Positions 50,994 to 59,300 of a DNA stretch of 64,000 bases are shown one piece after another (position 1 is the first letter of the stretch; the number at the start of each line of letters is the position of its first letter). This stretch comes from Bacteroidales bacterium UBA7258. GTDB taxonomy: Bacteria; Bacteroidota; Bacteroidia; Bacteroidales; UBA932. A model generated the notes under the pieces. That model ran no database searches. It was given only the letters and a program-made list of their open reading frames with translations, and was not told the origin of the DNA. Where the stretch lies: contig DKSK01000014.1 in assembly GCA_002472565.1 (NCBI GenBank), positions 167,891 through 231,890 on the forward strand. The letters are read 5' to 3'. The position numbers were made by a program, and so were the translations under genes.

Positions 50994-52466
50994 ATGAACA
51001 AAAAATTATTACCGGTGATGATTTTGGGCCTCTCCGCCCTTACCGCAAACGCCGGAGGTTACCTTACGACAACCAACCAGAACACCGCCTTCTATCGTAT
51101 GCCGGCGCACAACGCCACCATTGGGACTGAAGGCGCATATTATGATCCAGCAGGAATCGGCTTCATGGATGACGGCTGGCACGCCTCACTCGACATCCAG
51201 ACCATATTTCAGCGTCGCCACGTCAACTCCACCTTCGCACCCTTCGCATATCGCAAGGACAACGAAGGCGGCGACACGAGACGTTACATCGGAATAACCA
51301 ACGTGCCTGTTCTCCCTCACGGTGACCTCGCCTACAAGAAGGGCAGATGGTTTGGCTCCCTCCATCTCGGGCCTATAGCTGGCGGCGGCTCAGTCAAGTA
51401 TGGCGACGGTCTCGGAAGCTTTGAGTCCAACTACGCCATGCTTCCGGCCCTCGTTAATACCCTCGCCGGCTCCAAGATCGTAACTGCCTATTCTTCTGAC
51501 ATTGATTTTACTGGAGGACAGACCTATTGGGGAGGCCAGCTGAACTTCGGCTTCAAAGTGGCCCCGAAGCTCTCCGTATCCGTGGGCGCCAGGCTCGTCT
51601 ATGCCACCGCCTCTTACGATGGAAATATCTCCAATATCCAGCTGGAGGTAGGCGGCCAGATGCTTCCAGCCGGAACAGCCATCACCAACTTGCTTACCGC
51701 CGCCGCGGCCTCGAATCCTGCGATAGCGGGCATCATTGCGAGCGGAAAGCTCGATGTCAATTCCATCGTGGGAGACAGAAGAGTGGACGTAAAGCAGAGT
51801 GCCTTCGGCCTCGCCCCTATCATCAGCGTGCATTATAAGCCTGGCAAGTGGGATCTTGCCGCCCGTTATGAATTCAATACTTCTATCGACCTTGAGAATG
51901 ACACCAAGGATGCTGGCGGGATGAGCATGTTCGAAGATGGAAAGAAGTGGGCTGGTGACGTGCCTGCCCTTCTCGCCCTCGGCGCCCAGTACAACTTCTC
52001 CGACAGGCTTCGTCTCCAGGCCGGCTACAATCTCTTCTTTGAAAAGCAGGCCAAGACCTACAACAGCAAGACCGATGCCAATGACAAGCAGAAGCTCCTC
52101 GACGGGAACACCTACGAGATTCTCTTTGGAGCAGAATACGATCTGAGCAAGACCTTCACAATCAGCGCGGGAGGCCACAAGACTACCTTCGGCTGGGATG
52201 ATGACTATTCCTTCCTCTCCGACCAGGGCTTCTCTATGAATTCATGGTCTTTCGGTCTGGGAACGAGGATTCATTTCACCGACAACCTCAGCACTGATCT
52301 TGCTGTTTACAAGACTTTCTACAGCCATGTCAACAAGCAGAGCGCTGACTATGCTCCGACTATTACCAAGAGTCTTGGCGCACTCGGAGTAAAGGCTGTC
52401 CCAGGCTCTGACAAGATGACCAGGCTCAGCACCTGCTTCGGCATCAGCTTCAACTACGACTTCTAG
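50994..52466 (+). CDS. OmpP1/FadL family outer-membrane protein
   Basis: Outer-membrane beta-barrel of 490 residues, probably passing hydrophobic compounds such as fatty acids. A signal peptide (PVMILGLSALTANAG) is followed by the FadL-type N-terminal hatch GGYLTTTNQNTAFYRMPAHNATIGTEGAYYDPAGIGF, here quoted in parts: GGYLTTTNQ and YYDPAGIGF are the family signals. The barrel strands alternate hydrophobic and polar residues and end in a terminal aromatic (FGISFNYDF). A longer frame back to 50883 was rejected because the promoter lies inside it. It is a single-gene unit with its own terminator. Confidence 0.88.
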   Translation: MNKKLLPVMILGLSALTANAGGYLTTTNQNTAFYRMPAHNATIGTEGAYYDPAGIGFMDDGWHASLDIQTIFQRRHVNSTFAPFAYRKDNEGGDTRRYIGITNVPVLPHGDLAYKKGRWFGSLHLGPIAGGGSVKYGDGLGSFESNYAMLPALVNTLAGSKIVTAYSSDIDFTGGQTYWGGQLNFGFKVAPKLSVSVGARLVYATASYDGNISNIQLEVGGQMLPAGTAITNLLTAAAASNPAIAGIIASGKLDVNSIVGDRRVDVKQSAFGLAPIISVHYKPGKWDLAARYEFNTSIDLENDTKDAGGMSMFEDGKKWAGDVPALLALGAQYNFSDRLRLQAGYNLFFEKQAKTYNSKTDANDKQKLLDGNTYEILFGAEYDLSKTFTISAGGHKTTFGWDDDYSFLSDQGFSMNSWSFGLGTRIHFTDNLSTDLAVYKTFYSHVNKQSADYAPTITKSLGALGVKAVPGSDKMTRLSTCFGISFNYDF

Positions 52467-52550
52467 ACCGCGGCTGTTCCGAGGGCAGGCGCTTCTTGCG
52501 CCCGGGTCATGGAGGGCGGCTCCGAAGCACGCAATCCCCGACATCTTTTT

Positions 52551-52581
52551 CCCGCCTGTCTGAAGAGACAAGGCGGGTTTT
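52551..52581 (+). terminator. Terminator of OmpP1-like gene
   Basis: CCCGCCTGTCT pairs with AGACAAGGCGGG (one bulge) around GAAG, followed by TTTT. Confidence 0.82.
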
Positions 52582-52584
52582 CAT

Positions 52585-52592
52585 TATATTTG
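52585..52592 (+). promoter_or_regulatory. -7 box of aldose epimerase gene
   Basis: TATATTTG, 25 bases before the ATG at 52618 and just after the terminator of the gene before. Confidence 0.6.
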
Positions 52593-52617
52593 CAAGATTG
52601 ACGAACATCAACGAATC

Positions 52618-53754
52618 ATGAAACAAATCATCGCTATCCTCACGGCGGCCATAGCCCTCGCCGCCTGCGGAAATAAGGGCCAGGAACCCTCGCTCATAGA
52701 TCCTGCGGCTTTCAACGATACCCTCGGCGGACAGAATGTCGCCCTCTATACTCTGCGAGGCAAAGACATTATCCTCCAGGCTACGAATTTTGGCGGCAGG
52801 GTGGTGAGCCTCTACACAAAGGACAAAAACGGAAAATATGAAGACATAGTCATAGGACATAAGAGCTTAGATGAGTATGTCCACCCTGAAGGAGAACGCT
52901 TCTATGGAGCCTGCGTCGGACCGGTCGCAAACAGGATCGGAAGAGCCAGCTTCATGATCGGAGACTCTCTCTACCATACCCCGGCCAATGATAATGGCGT
53001 CAACACCCTGCATGGAGGCTTCATAGGCTTGGATAACGTCGTATGGACCGTACTTGCCAGCACTGATTCTTCCCTTTCCATGGAATATGTACATCCTGAC
53101 GGTTTCGAAGGCTATCCGGGAAACGTTGACATAAAGATGGAATATCTGGCGACTTCACAGGGCGAATTCAAGATTCTATACTCCGCAACCACTGACAAAC
53201 CGACAGCCTTCAGCATAACCAATCATCCATTCTTCAATCTCAATGGAGAAGGAAAGGGCCTTGTGGAGAACTACTTGATGGAGATTCCGGCCTCCCATTA
53301 TACTCCGATAGATTCTCTCAGCATCCCTACCGGAGAAATTGCTTCTGTTGAAGGGACGCCTTTCGACTTCAGGACTGCGCATCGCATCGGGGAAAGAATC
53401 GGCGAGGAAAACCAGCAGCTGAAATATGCCCGCGGCTATGATCATAACTTCTGCCTGGACAAAGCTCCGGGAGAGTATGGCCTTGTCTGCAAAGTATGGG
53501 ATCCAGAGAGTGGCCGCGAGATCGATGTCTATTCCGACCAGCCGGGACTCCAGGTCTATTCCGGCAATTTCTTCAATGGGGCTTCGAACGGAAAGACGGG
53601 CAGGCCTATGCCATTTCGCAGCGCCCTCGCGCTCGAGTGCCAGAACTATCCGGATGCAGTCAACAACCCTGCATTCCCTTCCGCTATCCTTCTCCCCGGC
53701 CAGACCTACCGCCAGGTGACAGCCTACCGCTTCGGCCTTCACCAAGCCAACTAA
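52618..53754 (+). CDS. galM: Aldose 1-epimerase lipoprotein
   Basis: Mutarotase of 378 residues that interconverts alpha and beta anomers of aldoses. A lipobox ALAAC (Cys17) places it in the periplasm or on a membrane, unlike the soluble E. coli GalM. Family blocks are TNFGGRVVSLYTKDK, GPVANRIGRASF (substrate arginine), NTLHGGFIGLDNVVW (His), TNHPFFNLNGEGKG (catalytic His region) and ALECQNYPDAVNNP with the catalytic base Glu. Exported forms in Bacteroidetes commonly sit near polysaccharide loci, which is the only sugar hint next to this region. Single gene with its own promoter. Confidence 0.93.
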   Translation: MKQIIAILTAAIALAACGNKGQEPSLIDPAAFNDTLGGQNVALYTLRGKDIILQATNFGGRVVSLYTKDKNGKYEDIVIGHKSLDEYVHPEGERFYGACVGPVANRIGRASFMIGDSLYHTPANDNGVNTLHGGFIGLDNVVWTVLASTDSSLSMEYVHPDGFEGYPGNVDIKMEYLATSQGEFKILYSATTDKPTAFSITNHPFFNLNGEGKGLVENYLMEIPASHYTPIDSLSIPTGEIASVEGTPFDFRTAHRIGERIGEENQQLKYARGYDHNFCLDKAPGEYGLVCKVWDPESGREIDVYSDQPGLQVYSGNFFNGASNGKTGRPMPFRSALALECQNYPDAVNNPAFPSAILLPGQTYRQVTAYRFGLHQAN

Positions 53755-53770
53755 ACCGGCAATTTTCCTC

Positions 53771-53814
53771 CGCGCGTATTCCGCGCGTATTCCGGCAGTA
53801 TTCCTGCCGTATTC
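53771..53814. repeat. 11-bp x4 tandem repeat
   Basis: Four units of 11 bases (CGCGCGTATTC twice, then CGGCAGTATTC and CTGCCGTATTC) lie just after the epimerase stop, in the 177-base gap before pbpC ends. Confidence 0.7.
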
Positions 53815-53931
53815 TTGGCGTCCTGCTTGTGCTCTCCAGGTGTTTTCCGGCTGTTCTCCCGGGCCATGTTTGAATCGAGGATGTGATGGGTGTCAAGGCA
53901 GCATGGAGATTTCCGTGAATCGGCGCGTGCG

Positions 53932-56202
53932 TCAGAGTTTTGATGGGGAGACGGTGAAGCTGATGGAGAGACTGCGGCCTTTGGAGTCAACCGCGGTCAG
54001 GGTGTGCTCCCCTGGCTCCGGGGAGAGACGCAGCTGATGGATGAATTTGGTTTCTCCGAGATATTCCCCGTCCATGTGCCAGAACACAGTCTCGCCTGAA
54101 GATCTGTGGGCGAGTTCGAAGACGGCGGCGCCTCTCTTGCCGTCCGTTTCACGCGGAAGGTAGATGGTGCTTCCCTCTTCAGGGTAGATGAACTCCATGA
54201 CTGCCTGCTGACTGCCTGCATCTTCTGCGCCTGTGTATTCGGGATGCCGTTGGCGGTAGTAGTATTCCATGGCTGGAGGTAGCACGAATACACTCTTTCC
54301 GTTGACGAATTTGTGGTAGGGGCAGGGAGCGCTTCGGAGAGCTGCTTTCGGAAGCATCAACGTGTCAATGTCTTCGCAGGACGCGCCTCGGAGGAAGCCA
54401 GATTCATGGCAGACTTCGGCAGTGATATAGCTGCCCCAGCGCGGTTCCTCGAACCAGCCTCCTCCGGATAGGGCGTTGAATATGTCGAAGAGTACCGGAC
54501 CGGCCGCTCTGGCGCCGGTAAGACCAGGTACTCCATGCCCGTCAGCATTCCCCACCCAGACTCCGACTGCATATTTGGTATCAACACCTACTGCCCACGC
54601 ATCTCTGAACCCATAGCTCGTGCCCGTCTTCCAGGCGACCTTTTTCACTGAACTTATCAGGTGCCAGTCGATTTCATCCGGGCGGTTGACCTCACTCAGG
54701 GCCTTGAAGGTGTACCAGAGGGCCGCCTTGTCATGGAGAACGAAAGATGTGTCGGAATTTGAAAGATATGACTTCGCCATGGCTGCGTAGGCTGCGGTGA
54801 TTTCCCCGAGCCTGGCTTCCGCACCACCAAGAATCAGGGAGAGACCGTAATCCGAGGAAGGGCGGCTGAGGGTAGTCAAGCCTGCCTTTTTCAAGAGTTC
54901 GTGGAATTTTGGGACTCCGTAATCACGTAGCATATGAACTGCGGGGACGTTGAGGGATCTAGCGAGGGCTTCTGAGGCCGGAACAGCGCCACTGAAAGTC
55001 AGGTCGAAGTTCTCTGGAGAAAAGCCGTTGAGGTTGATTCTGGTGTCCTTGACAAGGGAGTTTGGAAGAATGGTTCCTTCCTGCAGAAGGGCGCAATAGA
55101 GAAAAGGTTTGAGGATGCTGCCGGTGCTGCGGGCTGCATCGGCGATGTTCACCTGGAAGCCTGGTCTGCTGCGGTAGGGGGAAGCGTTTCCGACCCATGC
55201 CAGAATGTCACCTGACTCTATGTCGATGACGACGGCGGCAAGGTCGGCTATGCCTTGGGCGGCAAGATCGTCGCTGTGCCTGTCGGCTATGGCTTCTACT
55301 CTTTCCTGGAGGTGTGCGTCTATGGTTGTGACAATCCTGCCGTTATTTTCCGAGACTACGGTGCCGAGGGCAGAACCCCGCGTCTGGGTAGAGGAGGCGC
55401 GTAGTGAGGTTCTGGATGAGGCGCGGGATGAGACGGCGGTGAGGGTGGCAGTGAGTTGGGGGGAAAGAGAGGGCAGGGGATGAGGCGAGGCCGGGAGGGC
55501 TTCGTCGATGGCGAGGAGGTAGTCAGTGCTGTCGATGAGGGAGCGCTTCAAAAGTTTATCCAGCAGACGGTTGCGTTTCGCAAGAAGCTCTCCGCGGTTC
55601 CGGCCCGGATTCATGCCGGAAGGAGAATTAGGCAAAACTGCCAGCAGGCTGGCCTCTCCCCATGAAAGGTCTGAAGAAGGATGCCCGAAATATCTCCATG
55701 AAGCCGCTTCGAGCCCCACTACGTTTCCTCCATACGGGGCATGAGCCGCGTACATGGCGAGGATCTCCCGCTTGCTCATGCTCGCTTCAAGCCGGAGAGC
55801 CTCAGCGGATTCGATTACTTTTTGCCAAAGCGTCCTGCGTTTACCTCGGGACATGCGGACAAGCTGCATGGTGATAGTGCTTCCGCCGCTTGTCACGTGC
55901 CCTGCCCTGATGTTTCCCTCGAGGGCGCGCAAGGCTGAAACTGGATTGACTCCGGGATGCCAATAAAACCAGCGGTCCTCGAAATTGATCAGTGCCTTCC
56001 TGTATTTTTCCGGAATAGTATCCGAAGGAGGAAAGCGCCACTGCCCGTCAGAAGCAATCTTCGCCCCGAGAAGTTCTCCATCACGGCCGAGAACAAGGGT
56101 TGAATAAGAGACCTTCCTGAATGGGTGGTGAGGTACGAGAAGCAGGAAAGCCAGCAACAGTGAAGCCGCCAGTGTCCATGCATATTTAGTTTTTTTGCTC
56201 AT
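53932..56202 (-). CDS. pbpC: Penicillin-binding protein 1C
   Basis: Bifunctional peptidoglycan synthase of 756 residues in the inner membrane. An N-terminal membrane anchor (YAWTLAASLLLAFLLLV) is followed by a glycosyltransferase domain (FEDRWFYWHPGVNP with catalytic Glu, GGSTITMQLVRM, YAAHAPYGGNVVGLEAA). The transpeptidase has STGSILKP (SxxK serine), a middle SxN-type site and KTGTSYGFRDAW. The C-terminal BiPBP_C domain ends the protein. Between the two enzyme parts lies a Ser/Arg/Thr-rich insert (about residues 240-275). It is the second gene after an alpha-2-macroglobulin, the well-known yfhM-pbpC pairing, in which the macroglobulin is thought to guard the cell when the wall is breached. 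Confidence 0.94.
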   Translation of the reverse strand: MSKKTKYAWTLAASLLLAFLLLVPHHPFRKVSYSTLVLGRDGELLGAKIASDGQWRFPPSDTIPEKYRKALINFEDRWFYWHPGVNPVSALRALEGNIRAGHVTSGGSTITMQLVRMSRGKRRTLWQKVIESAEALRLEASMSKREILAMYAAHAPYGGNVVGLEAASWRYFGHPSSDLSWGEASLLAVLPNSPSGMNPGRNRGELLAKRNRLLDKLLKRSLIDSTDYLLAIDEALPASPHPLPSLSPQLTATLTAVSSRASSRTSLRASSTQTRGSALGTVVSENNGRIVTTIDAHLQERVEAIADRHSDDLAAQGIADLAAVVIDIESGDILAWVGNASPYRSRPGFQVNIADAARSTGSILKPFLYCALLQEGTILPNSLVKDTRINLNGFSPENFDLTFSGAVPASEALARSLNVPAVHMLRDYGVPKFHELLKKAGLTTLSRPSSDYGLSLILGGAEARLGEITAAYAAMAKSYLSNSDTSFVLHDKAALWYTFKALSEVNRPDEIDWHLISSVKKVAWKTGTSYGFRDAWAVGVDTKYAVGVWVGNADGHGVPGLTGARAAGPVLFDIFNALSGGGWFEEPRWGSYITAEVCHESGFLRGASCEDIDTLMLPKAALRSAPCPYHKFVNGKSVFVLPPAMEYYYRQRHPEYTGAEDAGSQQAVMEFIYPEEGSTIYLPRETDGKRGAAVFELAHRSSGETVFWHMDGEYLGETKFIHQLRLSPEPGEHTLTAVDSKGRSLSISFTVSPSKL

Positions 56203-56314
56203 CCTGCCTTGTCATTAATGCACAGAAAACCCGAGGCGGATGGAACCGTGGGGTGTGGAAATCTCGTTTCCGACGAAGTTGTGGAAATCGCGGGATGGAA
56301 GAAATCACGGTAAG

Positions 56315-59300
56315 CTACCTTGTAACGGAGGCGGAGCCCGATGCGGTGTTCGCGTGGACGCGGCCATCGTACATGGCCTCGCAGGTTACTGCTGGCAGGT
56401 GGAAGCGCCCCTCGTAGGCGGCACGAAGACGGACGGTGAATTTCTTGTTAAGCCCCCTGTCCAGGTCGAAGAACCAGGTGTCGCTGTCATCTCTTATGTC
56501 GTTGTAGGTGAAGGAGTCAGCTTCCGGAACCACTCTGCCCGCCATCCTGTCATTGGATATTTCCCAGCCGGAAGGCAGGCCGAAACGCAGAGCGAGCCCC
56601 CTGTAATCCTCGTCAAGGGTGGTGCTTGTCACACTGATGACTGCCGTGAAGTCTGTGCCCTGTCTGAGCGAAGCCGGATTGACAGGAGAACCGTCAGCCC
56701 CGGTGTAGGTGACGCTGAGCCTCAGACCGGAGGCGGCCGCTGGAACGGCTGTCCCGGCCGCCGCCCTCGATTTCGAGCTTACGGTGACATAGACAGGCCC
56801 GGCCGACTCATTGCGGACAAGGGCCGAAGTGCCGGAGAGCGCGGTAGAGAAGACAGCCTTAGGACTTCCTATTTTCTTGCCAGCGATATCCAGCGAAAGA
56901 GCCCCATTATTAGAGACGGCGGCAAGCCTGTATGCGGCGACAGATGCGAAGGCCAGCTCCTGAGTGGAATAGCCTCCGGAGAAGGCCGAGGTCAGGGAAG
57001 CCGCAGTCCTCAGAGCCTCCCCCGTACGCCCGCACAGGGTCAAGGCTTCGGTCTCTATGGCCTTGTCTCTCAGGGCGCTTCCGTAGAAATAAGGGTCGGT
57101 ATAAGGTTCAACTTCCCCCTGACTTACAAGCTTCGAAGCTATGTCTTTCTTCCCGCATAAGGCGTAGGCGGAGGCTAGCATCCAGCGGGCTTGCAGCGAG
57201 AGCTTTTCGGAACCCCTGAGCCTGTTCATGGCGCCGGCATCGGCCTTATTGGCAAGCGCCAGGGTATAGAGACGGTAGGCCTGGTCAAGGTCAGACCTTG
57301 CCCTCGACCCGTCAGACCTGTAGTTCAATACGTTGCGCCCCTGGAAACGGAACCAGCCGTTCAGTACGCCGTTCTCCACTTCGAAGCCCTTCGCGGCGGC
57401 CGCCGTCATGAACTGTCCGATCATCGAAGTGACCCAGGTGTCGGAATTCGTGGAGTGTGGCCAGTAGGCGAAGCCTCCATCAGGAAGCTGACGGGAATAA
57501 AGTTCCTTGAGAATGACCGGAATGGCTTCCTTAGCCTCCTCGGCCGAGTCTCCTGGCAGAAAGTCCATGGTGTAGATGGCGTTAAGCCCCTTTGCCGCCA
57601 GCTGCTCGGAGCAGGAGTAGCGGTAATTCTTCATGTAAGAGAAGGCTGCTTCGAAATCCAGGATAGGGAAGCTGGAAGCCTCGAGAACGGCGGAAGAGCC
57701 ATAGTCGAAGGTCTTCGACTTGCCGGCCGGAATCATTGCGGAGGTAGACGAAGTGATCTGAGGGTTGGTGTTCCTCACCTCTATATCAATGGTTTGCGAA
57801 GCCTTGTGAGAACCGCCGGAAGCCGAAACGGTGACCTTGGCATGTCCGGCCTCTCCTGTGATGAGAGAGAAGCGCAGCAACTTATCCCCCTGCTCTCCTA
57901 TCTTAACTCTCTGGGTCTTGGAACCGGAAACCTTGAGAGGTCCTTCAACGGAAACGCTTACGGAAGCCTCCTTGACATCCTTTTCCATGGCTATGACATT
58001 GACAGGGAGAGTGACTTCCTCGCCTGCCCCCAGGCTTGATGGCAGAGTAGGCAGAACCATTAGCGGGGAGCGGACAGGAACCGTCTTTGAGGCATTCCCG
58101 AAGGCGTTTCCGTGACCTGCCACCACCATGACCCTGATGCTCCCGACATACATCGGAAGTGTGATGTGGTGGGTGTCGCCACCGGAGGAGAGGGTGAAAG
58201 GCCCGAGGAACTTGACAACCGGATTGAAGCGGTTGTCCCTTCTGGCGGCGCCACGGAGGCCCTGGTCGCCGCCGACCGAGAACATAGGGTCGAAGACCCC
58301 GGTATAGGCGCCTACTACCTTGTCATAAAGGTCGGCGGTATAGATTCCGAGGGCCTCGCGTTCGTACATTGCGGCCCAAGGGTCAGGAGTCTTGAAGGCA
58401 GTGAGGTCCAGCAGACCTTCGTCCACGATGGCCAGAGTGTAGGTCATCTGCTTCCTGTTCTTTTCGGTAATCTTGATATCGAAGGACTGCTGCGGCCTGA
58501 CAACGTCCGGCATGGTGATTACTGGCTCAAGGTGGGAAGATGGGTCGTCGACAAGAACAGGCTGGACGCCGTAGAGGCGGAGTGGAAGGTCGTTGCTATG
58601 GAAATATGGCTGGACCATGGTGACATGGACATAGAAATTAGGAGCCATATCCTCGCTCACGGTGAACTTGTACGTCTGGTCTGAGCTGACCTTGACCCAG
58701 TCGCGCCAGATTACCCTGGTGGAATTCTCGATGGATACGAGAGCCATGCCCTTGACGGCCGCGGGGATGAAGACAGTGGCCGTCTCCCCGATCCTGTATG
58801 ACTTTTTGTCAAGGTTGAAGGCAAGCATGCTTATGGCAGTCGGGTCAACCTTGTTGGAACGACCCCTGGAGGAAGGCCAGTCTGCGAGCACGATTCCACC
58901 GCTCGCATGGCCTGAATCCGTGTCCCTGAGATAGACGAGGAAACGTCCCCATTCCGGGTAATTGACGCGGAACGGGATGGAAAAGTCATTGGAACCTGAG
59001 ATGAAACTTCCTGATTCATAAGCTTCGGCGGCTGTTCCATTGGTATAGGCGCCCAGGTCCTCGCTATCTGAGGAGCTGTCCCACCACCAGTTCCATGCAA
59101 GCTTGTAGATGCGGTATTCGACGTGGTGCCCGCTCACGCGCTTTCCGTCGGCTCCGAGCACGGCTACCTTGAAGGAGTTGTCGGTGTCAGTTTCCACTCC
59201 GGAAGGAAGTTTCACACCCACATAGGCGCTGAAAGGAGAGTATGGCACTCTCAAAGTAGTGTAGCTTGCCTGCCCGCCTTCCTCCATTACCGAGCAGACT

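Noticed and set aside
53754..53932. Small gene after the aldose epimerase
   Set aside because: The open frames there follow 11-base repeats and show no start context or motif.
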